Positions 34,293 to 45,716 of a stretch of DNA of 64,000 nt are shown piece by piece. The stretch is from Albifimbria verrucaria (Eukaryota > Ascomycota > Sordariomycetes > Hypocreales > Stachybotryaceae): assembly GCA_020081605.1 (NCBI GenBank), contig JAHREC010000013.1, positions 2,666,001 to 2,730,000 on the forward strand, written 5' to 3'. Each line of letters starts with the position of its first letter. Position 1 is the stretch's first letter. Position numbers and translations under genes: made by a program. Below the pieces are notes generated by a model. That model had not been told where the DNA came from, made no database searches, and worked only from the letters and a program-made list of their open reading frames with translations.

Positions 34293-35065
34293 TCACTCGT
34301 TCCCTAGATCGGCCAGTGTCTTGAACGTAGACTTTTGAGCCGGTCGCGCTCCGGCTGCTCCAGTCGTTCCGGGAGCAGCTTTCGGCGGAGCGGAAGGTTT
34401 GTGGATATTGAATTGGGAACCCTCAGCTGCCTTGTATGGGTCAAACTGTGCATTCCTGTTAGTACATCTACTCCCGAAGAATACTCATGGCTCGTTACTT
34501 ACCGAGAACAATGATGTAAAGTAAAGTCCAACCATGATATAAATGGCGTTAATCAGGTTGTTAATGTCCCATGACATTAGACGAGTTGCTTGTCTGGGCC
34601 CTCGGTTGCCGCTGCCGGGAGTACCGAGTGTACGGCCGGGAGACTTGAAGGAATCGCCTGGATTTCCCGAACCAGCGAGCTTGACAGCCTTGGTAACCGC
34701 CGCGGTCAGCGCCGATGGGTTCGCGCCCTGGATCGTGTCGATGCATTTGCCGCCGTGGAAGACCTTGAAGGTGGGCATCGCGGAGACGCTGTTGGTGCGC
34801 GCAACTTCGGATTGCTCGTCGACATTGACCTTGGCGAAGGCCACCTTTCGCGGGCTCGAGTGCTCCTTGGCGAGCTTCTCAAAGTGCGGCGCGATCATCT
34901 TGCAAGGGCCGCACCAGTCGGCGTAGACTGCATAGAGCTCGTGTTAGTAATACTCATGGCGGGCAGGCCGGGAAGCTATTGCGTACAGTCGGCAACGACA
35001 ACGGTAGTGCCGGACAGCAGCGACTGCCACTCGCCGGCGGACTTAATGTTGACGAGACTAGCCAT
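34293..35065 (-). CDS. thioredoxin with a C-terminal hydrophobic segment and tail
   Basis: Exons 34987-35065, 34503-34927 and 34293-34445 (introns GTACGC...GCAG and GTAAGT...ACAG) join to 218 residues with no break. Residues 1-110 are a standard thioredoxin fold with active site ADWCGPCKMIAPHF, a cis-proline at SAMPTFKVF and GANPSAL after it. Unlike ordinary thioredoxins (about 105 residues), it goes on with a Gly/Ser/Pro linker, then a hydrophobic stretch (INAIYIMVGLYFTSLFSF, about 150-170) and a 48-residue tail ending STFKTLADLGNE. The hydrophobic stretch could be a membrane anchor or an amphipathic helix. Divergent from the SPOUT methyltransferase with 300 bp between start codons. Confidence 0.85.
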
Positions 35066-35365
35066 GGTGATGGATTCGGCGACGCGGGAGTTGCTGGGGG
35101 TGAGGTTCCAAGTCGTGGGGCCGATGGTGACACCTAGTAGAAGCGATAACGACGAGCGAGGGTCTCAGTTGCGGATACCTGTACCTTAGACCACCTCTCA
35201 CGTGCGTCAGCGGGGACTTTCACCCAGAAGGAGCAGGCGGTATAGGCGCTATCAATAATTCTGCCGGTTCTATCGCAACCCCACGATGAACTTTTTTGTA
35301 CCCGCGAAGCTCACCGACCTATGCTTCCAATTGACATAGCACAAAGGCATTAGCCATCACTCAAA

Positions 35366-36498
35366 ATGTCGTACCAGGAGCGCAACGCAAAAGTAGGTGC
35401 CTATTCAAAAGCGTCTACCGAAAACAACCTAACAATTTCTCTCAGAAACAAAAGACTGCCCACAATGGCCGTGAAGAGAGGCCCGCTTTCAGGCCTCCAT
35501 CTCAGTTCACACCTGCGCAAGGAGGCAGGCCATGGACATTGTCCATAGCTGTTCCGACTAGCGTTTTGGCCAAGTACGATTATCAAGTCAACTAGGAGTT
35601 TGAAAGTCAACTAATCGCTGGATTCTAGCCTAGCAACCGCAGACCAACGCATGACCCTACCCGGTCGCCTTGCCCGCGCCCTGGCCATTTTCTCCGTTGA
35701 CGAGATTATCATCTTCGACGACTCGCCCGTAGCCTCCCGCCCTCGCCAGACCGATCAGTCTGCTTACACCGGCGACATTGACCCATCCCACTTTCTCACT
35801 CACATTCTCTCTTACCTTGAGACACCTCCCTTCATGCGAAAGGCGCTGTTTCCCTGCACCCCAACCTGAGGCTTACGGCCCTTCTTCCTGGCTTGGACAT
35901 GCCTCACCATCCTCACCCTAAGGAGTGGGTTCCCTATAGGGAGGGTATCACTCTTCCGAACGCCACAAGCACCGGTAATGGAACGTTGGTTGATCTAGGC
36001 TTGGACAAGCCCGTTGAGATCGAGGAGGAGATACCACCCAAGACCAGAGTGACCTTGAAGATTGGCGAGGACGACTCTGAAACTCCCGAATGCGTCCACC
36101 CTAACGTGCCAAGGACGGAAGGCGGATACTACTGGGGTTACAGCATCCGCAAATGCTCATCCCTCTCCAACGTGTTCACCGAGAGTCCCTATGAGAATGG
36201 TTACGATCTTAGCATCGGCACATCTGAGCGAGGCGTTCCGGCAAACAAGGCGTTCCCATATTCGAAAAGGGTCAACTTCCAGCATCTACTACTTGTATTT
36301 GGTGGACCAAGGGGCTTGGAGTATGCCGCAATGAACGATGAGCAGCTGAATGGCATGGAGATTCAGGGCTCAAAGACAAAGGAGCTATTTGATCACTGGG
36401 TCAATGTCCTGCCGAACCAGGGTAGCCGCACGATACGTACCGACGAGGCTGTATTCATTGCTTTGACCTCACTCAGGCATATTTGGGATTCCAATTAG
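35366..36498 (+). CDS. SPOUT-fold RNA methyltransferase (DUF171, SPOUT1/C9orf114 family)
   Basis: Predicted SAM-dependent RNA methyltransferase with a knotted SPOUT fold. Exons 35366-35392, 35446-35573 and 35629-36498 (introns GTAGGT...TCAG and GTACGA...CTAG) give 341 residues after one missing C is restored (CCC 35852-35854). Motifs: LSIAVPTSVLA at the first strand, LPGRLARALAIFSVDEIIIFDDS, HPNLRLTALLPGLDMPHH, GYYWGYSIR, LLLVFGGPRGLE near the knot, and a final TIRTDEAVFIALTSL. The first exon has only nine codons; start and splice frame agree with the family, in which a short charged N-terminus is usual. Confidence 0.9.
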
Positions 36499-36652
36499 CC
36501 CTGATTATTTTCAAATTTACACGTTTGATACCCGCATTCAAATTCTTTTTCTCTCTCGAATGATGTGATGAGCTGAGATATCAGACAACTAGACTATGTA
36601 GAAACTGTTAACGTCAGACACTTTTTTCCCACTGAACATGGGCCGCGGCGCT

Positions 36653-39165
36653 CTAAGGCTCATACAATGCCAGAGAATCTGCGAACGTGTTATTGTTCGG
36701 CCAGGCTGGCACTGTATCAACGCCATTCTGTTGCGCCATCACCGTTGTCCCGACAGTGCTGAGCCCAATGATTTCAACTCCTTCCATTGCCCCCTTTACA
36801 CTGAGAAGCCTCGTCTGGCAGTCCCTGCCGGAGTCTTTCGCTGCACACTTGTCGCTGTAAAGATCAAAGAATGAATACAATCCCGCACCATAAATTGCAA
36901 TATTGCTCGACCCGAAGATTCTTAGCGCCCACGCCATCTCGCAATTATCGCCTGCGGGATCATTACGGCAAAGAAGCGAAAAGTCAGGATCCCTCAGTTG
37001 CCGGACAGCGGGAAAGGGATATCGAGCCAATGGAAGTGGCTGGAAATAAGGAGTCTCTGTCTGCATATGACCAATGTAGATATCTTGGGTGCCCACCAAT
37101 TGGTACTGATAGAGCACATGGTGCTCTGATCCTGTGGCACTGAGCCAAATTCCACCTCTCCGAGATTCCACTAGCAAGCCGCGGCCCGCGAAGATAGTGA
37201 TGCGTCGATATTTTTGATCTTCGAGGTCGTGATCAGCAACCCAGAACCAACAGTTCTCAGTTATTAAGCCTCCAGCCTCCACCGTAATTCTCATACTCAT
37301 GAAAGCTGCGATGCAGTCAACATTTATGGAATTGTCTCCTGGAATAGCTGGGCAGTTGGCAAGCTGGAGGTTGGTTCCTGAAATCCGCCAATCCGTGTGT
37401 GTACGTCCCACATGCCGGATGGAATATCGTTCGAGAAGAGATTGAATTCAATAAGGATGGCTCCTGCACAGGCCCCTTGTAGAAATCAACGTATCAGACC
37501 ATTCAATGCGGCCAACTTGTCCAGGCCGACCGACTTGGATGACCTGCCGGGGATTTTCAACGTCTTGGAACTTGGGCCCAGTAGCCATAATCACCGATGC
37601 TAGGCCCTCACCAACGATTCTGGTGCCAGGTGGAATATAAACTGTGTCGGTTACAATATACACCCCGGCATCAAGATACGCCATGGAACCTCTTTGAGCG
37701 GCATAGACGAAAAGTTGGTTAAGAGCCTGAGTGTCATCGGTGACTCCATCTCCTACTGCTCCAACAATGCGGGCCGACAGGAATCGATCAGCCGGAACGT
37801 CTTCATATTGTGGCTGCTACAAGATTAGCAATTTTGGAATTGGTTTGTGATTATTTAGTGCTGACCTTGGATCTTTCATAGTAGTTCTTTCCGTCGAGGA
37901 GCTTTGGACTACGTGTCGATGCAGTCTTATAGTACCCAGTCTGCGCAATAAGACCCTGGTTGTTTGCAACATGACCCTCCCTAAAGTTAGGATCAATCGC
38001 ACAATATCTTTGAATCACTTACCATGATAAATAGCCTGTCAGTTTCCTGCTCAATGTTCGTATTATCCAAGACGACACCGTCTGGCCCTATGATAGCCCA
38101 CGTCACATTGTTGAACTGAACATTTTCCATGATTAGTGTTCCGTTAGTTCCAGCATTGCCCGCATTGCTTCTGGTTGTCACAATGGCCATTTCGACATTG
38201 CTGAACCAACTATCAAGAAGAGTAATGGAACCTGTCGAGCGTTGGTCTTGATCCATCTGAATGCCTACACGGCAGCCTGTGAAGAAGACGCTCTTGTACG
38301 TCCAGCCCCAGTTCCATGGAATGTTGATGGCTATGTCTGCATTGAAGAACCAAATGTTCCGCGCGGTGTATTGTTGGTTGCCGAGTATAGCCGCCTTACC
38401 GCCGCCATAAAAGTAGAGGTCGTTCAGCAGCCCGCCAGAGCCTTCCTCGATGAACAAGCCCGTGTGGTTGTTACCAGGTACTGTAGATAGCTGGAAAACA
38501 CAGTTCGTTATCGAAGTCGCCTGGGAAGATGGCCAATGAATGCCAACAGCACGAAAGTCAGCAGCCAAAGCGGTCGTATCGAAGATAAAGTTGCGAATCT
38601 GGCGGAAGAAGGTATTGGTAGAGTTCCAAGCAAGGACGCCGTTCGACTGGTAAGGGTTGGAATCAATTAAACCGAAACTGAAGTTTGAGAAGGAAGCCGA
38701 GGCCTTGATGATTGGTCGGTTGGAAGGGTCGCCGATGAGCTGTGTGTAGTAGAGATCGATGATGGAGTTGGAAATCAGATAGGTGCTACCCAGAGTCAGC
38801 GATCACAAATTGAAATATTTTGCTCGGGTAGAAGCCGCACCCAGATGGAAAATAGACGGTTGCAGGAGAAATGGTGCTTCCCTTGCACACTCCAGGTTCG
38901 CAGCGGCCACCAGAACTGATGGCTGCATTGATGGCTGCGGTGTCATCGTGTACTGCATTCTGTGTAAGCGACCTGTCAAGGATGTTCCGTCGACATCCCA
39001 CAAACCTCCATCTCCAACAGCACCAAAATCTTTTACATTTCGAAAGACCTGGTAGGCAGGGTCAGGATGGTATGGTGATCGACCAACGTGAGCGATCTGT
39101 TCCATCCAAAACTTTGCGCTCACCAAGCCACCCAGGGCGATGACAAGCAGAGAGTGCCAAATCAT
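36653..39165 (-). CDS. secreted glycoside hydrolase family 55 beta-1,3-glucanase
   Basis: Likely exo-beta-1,3-glucanase acting on cell-wall or foreign glucan. Five exons: 39006-39165, 38841-38952, 38023-38785, 37866-37976 and 36653-37816, giving 770 residues after three missing bases in the last exon (plus-strand 37462-37463, 37473-37476, 37385-37386). A signal peptide (MIWHSLLVIALGGLVSA) is followed by two right-handed beta-helix modules, each opened by the same motif: VKDFGAVGDGVHDDTAAINA and, about 350 residues on, ARIVGAVGDGVTDDTQALNQ. This tandem pectate-lyase-like design and the length are diagnostic of GH55. Many N-glycosylation sites fit secretion. The intron at 37977-38022 is only 46 nt. 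Confidence 0.9.
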
Positions 39166-39809
39166 GATTGATATACCGGGCTTGATGGAATGAGAAACAG
39201 GCCCTAGTCAGGATTGCAACGATGAAGAATGGGGTGAGAACTGCCTGTTTGAAGCAGAGCAAATGCAACGATGGGGATAGGGAGGAGAGAAGAAGGAGAA
39301 ACGTATCGAGATTTTGACAGCTGCGTGATCTGGGGATAGGAAAGCCGCTGCCGGTCCGACTTGAAAGCTAGACCAGCTGGCAAAAGCATGTGTATACACG
39401 TCTTACCTCACCAAGTCATTGCGGAAGGTCCAAGCCAGGTACCACTTGCCAATGCCAGGTCTACATCTTGTACTTCACCGCAGTAACGTGAGCTGCGAGT
39501 TCCAGATATTGAAGCTCCTCCTCCACATCTCGCATTGTAATTACGCCCCAGGTCATTTATCTATGGAGGACAGCCACTGTTTGGACTTTTACAACACATG
39601 CTGAGTAAATCAGAATAGTTCATCTTGCATCAAAATATATTGAAGAATGGGAAGATGAGTCCCCCAAGGGCCGTTTGTTGAAGGCATGACCTCTACACTG
39701 GCCTCTACAACCTTGTGGCCAAATTAACCCCAACGCCGTCCCCGCAGCCGCCGATATGATGTTTTCAAGTTACTAGAAATACAGGTTTCTTCGAGTTTAC
39801 TCTCAAGAT
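39166..39809. other. intergenic, no supported gene
   Basis: Upstream of the GH55 gene, 3' of lipoyl synthase. Nothing recognised. Confidence 0.5.
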
Positions 39810-41120
39810 TTAAACGGTTGTACGCTTGTCTGCTTCCAAGCTCACGACCTCCTCGACGCCCTTTCCTGCCGCAGCCGCCCTCTCGCCGGCCCTCTTGCGG
39901 AGAACATTCTCAATGAAAGCTTCTCCAGCCTTGTACGAAGAGCGGACAAGGGGACCACTGGCGCAGTACAGGAAGCCCATATCGAGGGCTCGCTGTCGCC
40001 ACATCTCAAACTCCTCGGGAGTCACGTACTTCTCTACCTTCAGGTGTCGCTTTGTAGGTCGCATATATTGGCCAAAGGTGACAACATCAACGTTGGCCTT
40101 TCTCAACTCTGCAGGATGGGTTAGTAATCTCAAACACACTCGCAGATATAGTTGAATTTGCTTACCTGTAAGCGCATCAATAATTTCCTGCTCCTGCTCT
40201 CCCAGGCCAAGCATCAAACTCGTCTTGGTGATCAGGCCGTCCTTGCCCTTTACATCCTTTGCGTGCTTCAACACAGCCAAACTCTGCCTGAATGTGGCCC
40301 TGCGGTCACGCACATACGGGGTAAGGCCCTCGACAGTCTCCATGTTATGCGCGTAGACGTCTAGGCCGCTCTCAGCCACTATCCGCACCATGTCCAAATC
40401 GCCGCGGAAGTCACCAGTCAGTGCCTCAACAAGCATAGACGGCTTCTTCTGCTTGATCTTCCTGATAGTTTCTGCGAAATGGTTGGCGCCTCCGTCGGGT
40501 AAATCATCTCGGTCGACAGTGGTCAATACCACGTAACCCAGACCCCATCTGGCCAAAGCTTCCGAGGTGTTCTCCGGCTCGTGAGGGTCCAGCGGCGCGG
40601 GGTTGCGGTTCGTCTTGACGCTGCAGAAACGGCATCCACGGGTGCAGGTGTCGCCCATCAACATGATGGTGGCCGTGGCGGCGCTCTTGTCAGATCCACC
40701 CCAGCAGTCGGAAATGTTGGGACACCGGGCCTCCTCGCAAACGGTGTGCAGACCGAGACCACGCAGATCCTTCTTGATGCTCTTGAAGTTGTCGTTGCCT
40801 GCCGGTATGGGCGTCTTCAACCATTCTGGAAGCCGAGTGATTGTTCTCTTCTTTCCCTCGGGTCCAACCTGGGCGGTACGGAGAGCATAAGCATCGGTAG
40901 GAGCAAGAGGCTGAGCGGGTGACGAAGTGCCGATGAAGTCTGAGAACGGTGCTACTGATGTATCCTTGAAATACGTCTTTCGCTTCGGCGTGGAGGGTTG
41001 GGAAGGGTCGTTGGGGTTGGGAGGAATAGTGGCGAAAGATCGAACGGCCGCGGGCGCAGCGGTGAGGGCCCTGCGCATAGGTGCGCGAACGCGCTGTACT
41101 GAAGGTGCAATCGACGCCAT
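39810..41120 (-). CDS. LIP5: lipoyl synthase, mitochondrial (radical SAM)
   Basis: Inserts two sulfur atoms into protein-bound octanoyl groups to make lipoate for the 2-oxoacid dehydrogenases and glycine cleavage. Exons 40166-41120 and 39810-40108 (intron GTAAGC...GCAG, 57 nt, which happens to stay open if read through) give 417 residues with no break. The N-terminus is a mitochondrial presequence. Two Fe-S sites are visible: the auxiliary-cluster cysteines in [15 protein letters not shown] and the radical SAM motif CTRGCRFC. Also present are [37 protein letters not shown] and the C-terminal [14 protein letters not shown]. All residues of the family are in place. Confidence 0.95.
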   Translation of the reverse strand: MASIAPSVQRVRAPMRRALTAAPAAVRSFATIPPNPNDPSQPSTPKRKTYFKDTSVAPFSDFIGTSSPAQPLAPTDAYALRTAQVGPEGKKRTITRLPEWLKTPIPAGNDNFKSIKKDLRGLGLHTVCEEARCPNISDCWGGSDKSAATATIMLMGDTCTRGCRFCSVKTNRNPAPLDPHEPENTSEALARWGLGYVVLTTVDRDDLPDGGANHFAETIRKIKQKKPSMLVEALTGDFRGDLDMVRIVAESGLDVYAHNMETVEGLTPYVRDRRATFRQSLAVLKHAKDVKGKDGLITKTSLMLGLGEQEQEIIDALTGKQIQLYLRVCLRLLTHPAELRKANVDVVTFGQYMRPTKRHLKVEKYVTPEEFEMWRQRALDMGFLYCASGPLVRSSYKAGEAFIENVLRKRAGERAAAAGKGVEEVVSLEADKRTTV

Positions 41121-41697
41121 CTCGCCGTTGTCAACTCGGACAATGACGACAGGTCTACCTCTAGGAAGGGGTCGACGAAGCTGGTGGGATGGTGATAAAG
41201 CTGAGTTGATTTCAAAGGCGAATTAGAAAAGTTGGGTCAGGAGCCGATAAGACCCGCTTTCAGCCGGCGGAATCGGAGAGCCCCTAACTGTGGAGGTCCC
41301 ATCTGGCCAATCAGCATTTGTCTTTCTCACGACACACTGTGGTAAGCCGCCAAGATTGAGGGTATTACTGGATTAGGGAAATCGGGCTTGGGCAAGAAGC
41401 GAAGTTAGATGTGTTTATAGCAACAAACTGAAGACTTGAAGTGAATCTTGGTTTAAGAAATAAGTTGTCTCGAGTCAAATGGTCATCTTGTCTTCCTATT
41501 GATTTGGAAAAATTGGAAGCATTTACTGACAGTCAAGCGTACACTTGAGACAATGATGAAGCCGAAATGGTAAATGGCGGGCCTTACTCCTGGCCAGAAC
41601 AGCAGTTCTTGTTCCGACAACCTATTACCAGGCTGAAGATCCACTTCCTGAAGTTGAATAGCCCAAAACTGATCAATTTTATACTCGATTTTTGCAT
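41121..41697. other. intergenic, no supported gene
   Basis: Upstream of lipoyl synthase and 3' of the methyltransferase gene. Nothing recognised. Confidence 0.5.
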
Positions 41698-42374
41698 CTA
41701 CTTCTGAGCAATAATCCATAAAAACGCCTCCTCGTTGTCTCCCTTCACTTCTCGCCGCTCAATCTTCAAGCCAGCTTCCTCGATTGCCTTGGCCGTCACG
41801 TCCTCACTATAGCCGCTCCAATACATCCAGTCCTTATCATCCAGCCACTTTTCCATAATTGCACTTGGCATATCAACCGCGGAGAAGTTAGCCAGCAAGT
41901 ACCCGCCTGGCCGGAGCCACGTAGCGATGCGCTGCAGCATGTCTCGCTGTTCGGTCCGTGGAAGATGGATGATGCTGTAAAGCGCGATGACTGCAGTAAG
42001 CGAACCTTCCTCAAAAGAGATCTGTGTCATATCACCGCTGATGTACCGAACTCTCTCGTCGCCTCCTAGATTGGCAAGGTTTTCTTTGGCCAGCGATATC
42101 TGAGTGTCCGAGAGGTCGTTGGCAATTGCACGCAGGCTGGGGTTGCGCGAGAGCAGCGTCTGGAGAATCGGGTCACCCGCACCGCATCCAAGCTCCAACA
42201 CAGTATCGCTCTTATCTTTGTCTAAAAGATCAGGCAAGAGATCATAGAGTTCCTGCAGCTTCTCGAGGCGCAAAGGCGTGTGACGCTGCGTCCAAGTGTT
42301 GTACTTGGATGCCACAGCGTCATAGGACGCCTTCAAGCGCTGCTTGAGGTCTTTGGAGGCTCTTGAGAATCCAT
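41698..42374 (-). CDS. class I SAM-dependent methyltransferase, substrate unknown
   Basis: From ATG 42374 the protein is 225 residues if one missing C is restored at plus-strand 42358-42359; without it the only open start is a TTG at 42336. Motif I is TVLELGCGAGDPIL, the acidic end of strand 2 is AIANDLSD, motif post-II is VRYISGDMTQISFEEGSLTAVIALYSIIHL, and LRPGGYLLANFSAVDM follows. This is a Methyltransf_11/25-type small-molecule methyltransferase. The tail FLWIIAQK is common to this fungal group. The neighbours give no hint of the substrate. Confidence 0.82.
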
Positions 42375-42836
42375 CCCACTAGTCACCAAGGTGAATTATA
42401 CTAAAAATATGAGTTTGGGTCCTTTCGATAGTCCCCTTCACAGCGAAAATGCAAGCTATGCGTGGAAGACAACACAGAACTCAGACAACGCTTTATACTG
42501 CTTGCTGGGCTGCTCAATTCAATCAGCAGGGGATATGCGACACAGCTTGATGCCGACAAATGAAACACCAAGAGACTTCTACTACACACATTTTTATTCG
42601 GGCTGCAACTCTGAATACGACCTGGAGATGACGAATACGCAGTGAGTCAGTCCGTGGAGGTGTCAGCAGCGGGAGATCCCGAAAGCCGGGGTAGTGGACC
42701 CACGGGGAAATTCCGTCCCTTTTTCCTATCGTGCGTACAAGTTACCTATTTTGGCCTTGCTTCAGCATACGACATTACCGAGGCTCACGACTGACATACA
42801 TCCTGAGTCTGATCAAGGCTCAAATTCGTGCAGACC
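42375..42836. other. divergent promoter region
   Basis: Lies between the start codons of the methyltransferase and PrpF-family genes. No gene or clear site seen. Confidence 0.5.
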
Positions 42837-44066
42837 ATGTTTCGGTCTGTGAATGGGCAAAACGCGGCGCGTTCACTATGTCGCAACAGCCGTGCCCAGA
42901 TCCTTCCCCTCGCCCGAAGCTCGTCAATCAGCACAGCATCAAGCAGCCCTTCTAAACGCAGGGCCCAGAACAGCTTGCCTGCCTCATACTACCGTGGTGG
43001 ATCTTCCCGTGCTGTCTTTTTCAAGGAGCAGGATCTGCCACCTAAGACCGACGCTGCTGCGCGCTCTGCCATTTTTCTCGGTGTGATTGGCAGCCCGGAT
43101 CCTTACGGCCGGCAGCTCGATGGTATGGGCGGCGGCATATCAAGCCTATCCAAAGTGTGCATTGTCGGCCCATCATCTCGTCCGGACGCCGATGTTGACT
43201 ATACTTTTGTCGCTCTGGGCATTCGGGATGGAAATGTGGACTACTCAAGTAACTGCGGTAACATGTCAGCTGCTGTAGGGCCGTATGCTATCGATTCGGG
43301 TCTGTTGCCTCTAGATGCCAATTCAGTTGCTGAAGGACAGACCACCGTACGCATTCACAACACCAACACGGGAAAGATCATTCACTCAAAATTTCCTGTA
43401 GTGGACGGTGAGGCTGCTGCATCCGGAGACTTTGCCATTGACGGCGTTGCAGGCACTGCCGCCCCAGTAGAGCTCGCTTTCGTGGACCCAGCTGGATCAC
43501 GTACCGGCAAGCTTCTACCGACTGGGCAGTCTGTCGATACCTTCAAAGAGGGCATTCGTGGCACATGCATAGACGTCGGCAACCCATGCTGCTTTGTGCC
43601 AGCTTCAGAACTAGGCGTGTCTGGGACAATCACACCCGACGAGATTGAGGCCAATGCGGCGCTTAAAGAAACCCTCGAGTCGATACGTTGCCAAGCTGCC
43701 GTCAGAATGGGCCTGGCCTCGAGCATTGATGATGCCCCGGGCAGCGTGCCCAAGATTTCCATTGTGTCACCCGCCAGTGAGCCCTCCACGGATAAGATCA
43801 CGGTACGGGCCATGTCCGTGGGACAGGCTCACAAAGCTGTTCCCGTGACGGTTGCGCTGGCCGCTGCTGCGGCTTCAAAACTACCGGGAAGCACGGTGGC
43901 AGAGTGTCTGGCCGGAGGCGTTGCCGGCGATGGCGCTCTGGATATTGCCCACGCCAGCGGGACGCTCAAGGTCGACGCGGCGTATGATCCTTCGGGACAA
44001 CTGGCTCAAGCAACCGTATTCAGGACGGCACGGCGCTTGATGGAGGGCAAGATATTCTGGAAGTAA
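42837..44066 (+). CDS. PrpF-family isomerase (2-methylaconitate isomerase-like, DUF453)
   Basis: PrpF proteins isomerise methylaconitate in the methylcitrate cycle of propionate breakdown; in fungi the exact role is less certain. A single 409-residue frame from ATG 42837 has no introns or breaks. The N-terminus is Arg/Ser-rich (CRNSRAQILPLARSSSISTASSSPSKRR) and looks mitochondrial. The fold is diaminopimelate-epimerase-like in two halves: PASYYRGGSSRAVFFKEQDLP, then IGSPDPYGRQLDGMGGGISSLSKV, YSSNCGNMSAAVGPYAI with the conserved cysteine, later VGNPCCFVPASELG, and AMSVGQAHKAVPVT. All PrpF signature regions are present. Confidence 0.88.
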   Translation: MFRSVNGQNAARSLCRNSRAQILPLARSSSISTASSSPSKRRAQNSLPASYYRGGSSRAVFFKEQDLPPKTDAAARSAIFLGVIGSPDPYGRQLDGMGGGISSLSKVCIVGPSSRPDADVDYTFVALGIRDGNVDYSSNCGNMSAAVGPYAIDSGLLPLDANSVAEGQTTVRIHNTNTGKIIHSKFPVVDGEAAASGDFAIDGVAGTAAPVELAFVDPAGSRTGKLLPTGQSVDTFKEGIRGTCIDVGNPCCFVPASELGVSGTITPDEIEANAALKETLESIRCQAAVRMGLASSIDDAPGSVPKISIVSPASEPSTDKITVRAMSVGQAHKAVPVTVALAAAAASKLPGSTVAECLAGGVAGDGALDIAHASGTLKVDAAYDPSGQLAQATVFRTARRLMEGKIFWK

Positions 44067-44227
44067 TGGCGAACTGCGCGGAAGCTGTATCCTATGGTTG
44101 GACTGAGATGTATAGATGTGTGAATTATACGTAGCCTTGTAGCTTGTAACGTCAAACTATCAATATACTGTATTATATATGGCAAGAAGTACCTAGTTAA
44201 CATCGCTACGAGCCATTACACGGATAG

Positions 44228-44857
44228 TCAAATGGAGACAGATATTGATTGGGAAAGTGTATTGTATAAGCTAAGTAGGTATTTTAGACTCCTCCAAGCC
44301 CCATAGTAACTCCTTTCCAAAATCACCAAGCCATCCTGTTTCTCTTTACGCCCTGCTGTTGGGCGCAGAGTGAACATGGTCATTAGACAATAGATCTCGA
44401 GGCCTGGCTGAGTACGAGCCAAAGGCAGCTCAGAGATAGCCATGTCCACATAAGAAACGGGCCTCCGGCCCAACAAGTTCTCCAATCCGAACTTGAGTAG
44501 CCTCAAAAGGGTATCACCAGCAGAAATAAATAACGTTTTCAATAATGAAACAAAAGAATTTTTAATGAGCAAATGTACGTCCCCAGAACTCCATCTCCAT
44601 TTAACATCCATATTGTTTGCCTTGCTCCATTGCCACTGAGGGGCCAAGAGAGTAACTGGGGTGTTGAAGACGGAGCCATTCGAAGAAGGAGAATGTGTTC
44701 CAGTCAGCGAAGACCACCTTGCGCGCAAGCTGGCGAAGGAGGTGAGTGACGAAGGGATCAAAGTAGATCTCAAAGACGTTAATCGTCCCAGCAACTGAAG
44801 TGTGGGGGAGCTTCCTGCTGATTGAGGAAGGAGGTATAAGTAGGATAAAATGTTCAT
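44228..44857 (-). CDS. orphan open frame, 209 codons
   Basis: An uninterrupted frame with an ATG start at 44857. The translation is Leu/Ser-rich with several Trp (QWQWSKANN, VKWRWSSGD) and a hydrophobic patch LLIKNSFVSLLKTLFISAGDTLLRLL. No known domain and no signal peptide. It is long for a chance frame in this composition, and there is no gene on the other strand to shadow, but nothing else supports it. Confidence 0.35.
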   Translation of the reverse strand: MNILSYLYLLPQSAGSSPTLQLLGRLTSLRSTLIPSSLTSFASLRARWSSLTGTHSPSSNGSVFNTPVTLLAPQWQWSKANNMDVKWRWSSGDVHLLIKNSFVSLLKTLFISAGDTLLRLLKFGLENLLGRRPVSYVDMAISELPLARTQPGLEIYCLMTMFTLRPTAGRKEKQDGLVILERSYYGAWRSLKYLLSLYNTLSQSISVSI

Positions 44858-45383
44858 GTGAAGAGGAATCGAGTATCTTCAGTGTAGGGACGAGCCAGCG
44901 TCTACCTTGGACAGGTTGAATGGTTGCGTGCAGCGGTGATGAGTTTCAGGTGGCCACGCATCCCATGGGATCGTGGTCAAGCTGGGTGGTCGCTGACATG
45001 GAAGTGTCAAAACATTACTGCCGGAACCCCTTGATGAGTAAGGTGACTGATCAAGAGGACAAGCGCAAGTATGTAGCGAAATGAAAAAGCGCCTACTCTT
45101 TGCCAGCGTGCGCTAGAAAGGCGTGTAAGTGGCCCATGCCAATCGTCAAGTGAGGATTGCATCGTAGTGGGTGTCTTGGCTGTCGTTGAAAGTCGTAAGG
45201 ATCATATGATCGTCGAGTGTGAATCGACTGAAGGTGGAAAAGGGTTTGGTAAAGCGGTGGCAAGAATGATAAAAGAAAACGACGAGACGGACGCCGACGC
45301 ACAACAGCTCAGCCTAGGCCTTGCTATTGACGCGCTTTTTCGAACCATCTCATCAATGCGACCCCTCCATGTAAGTCGTCAAC

Positions 45384-45716
45384 TTACAGCATGGCCATGG
45401 CGACCATACCGACGAGACCAGCCAGCGCAACGTTGCCTGCGTTGAGAGCAGGCGCAGCGCTGTTAGGATCGACAGAAGTGGTGCTGGTCGTCTGCGCGCC
45501 AGTGACCGAGGAGGCGGGCGAGGTGAAGTGAGAGGTGGTGCCAACAGTGGAGCTGTGTTCGCTGGTGGTGTTGAGGTGGGTGGAGGTGACGGTGTGAACA
45601 GCAGACAGGCTGATGGTCTTGGTGAGGGTGGTGGTAGCCGTCTGAGTCGAGGTGGTGGACTCCTGGGCGAGCGCAAGCGCAGGCAGAACGGCGAAGAGAA
45701 CGGTAGACAGCTTCAT
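45384..45716 (-). CDS. small GPI-anchored cell-wall protein, Ser/Thr-rich
   Basis: 110 residues from ATG 45716, no introns. Signal peptide MKLSTVLFAVLPALALA, then a Ser/Thr-rich region with almost no other composition (likely heavily O-mannosylated, one N-glycosylation site NTTS), then a small-residue site around NAGN and a C-terminal hydrophobic tail ALAGLVGMVAMAML with no charged end. This is the classic layout of a GPI-anchored wall protein. A GTATATAA sequence at 45861-45868 (plus strand), about 145 bp upstream, may be the TATA element (it reads TTATATAC in gene orientation). Confidence 0.8.
   Translation of the reverse strand: MKLSTVLFAVLPALALAQESTTSTQTATTTLTKTISLSAVHTVTSTHLNTTSEHSSTVGTTSHFTSPASSVTGAQTTSTTSVDPNSAAPALNAGNVALAGLVGMVAMAML

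Noticed and set aside
40109..40165. Reading lipoyl synthase through as one uninterrupted frame
   Set aside because: The in-frame insertion falls inside a conserved region and is bounded by GTAAGC and a TTACTAAC branch site with GCAG; it is a 57-nt intron that happens to lack a stop.
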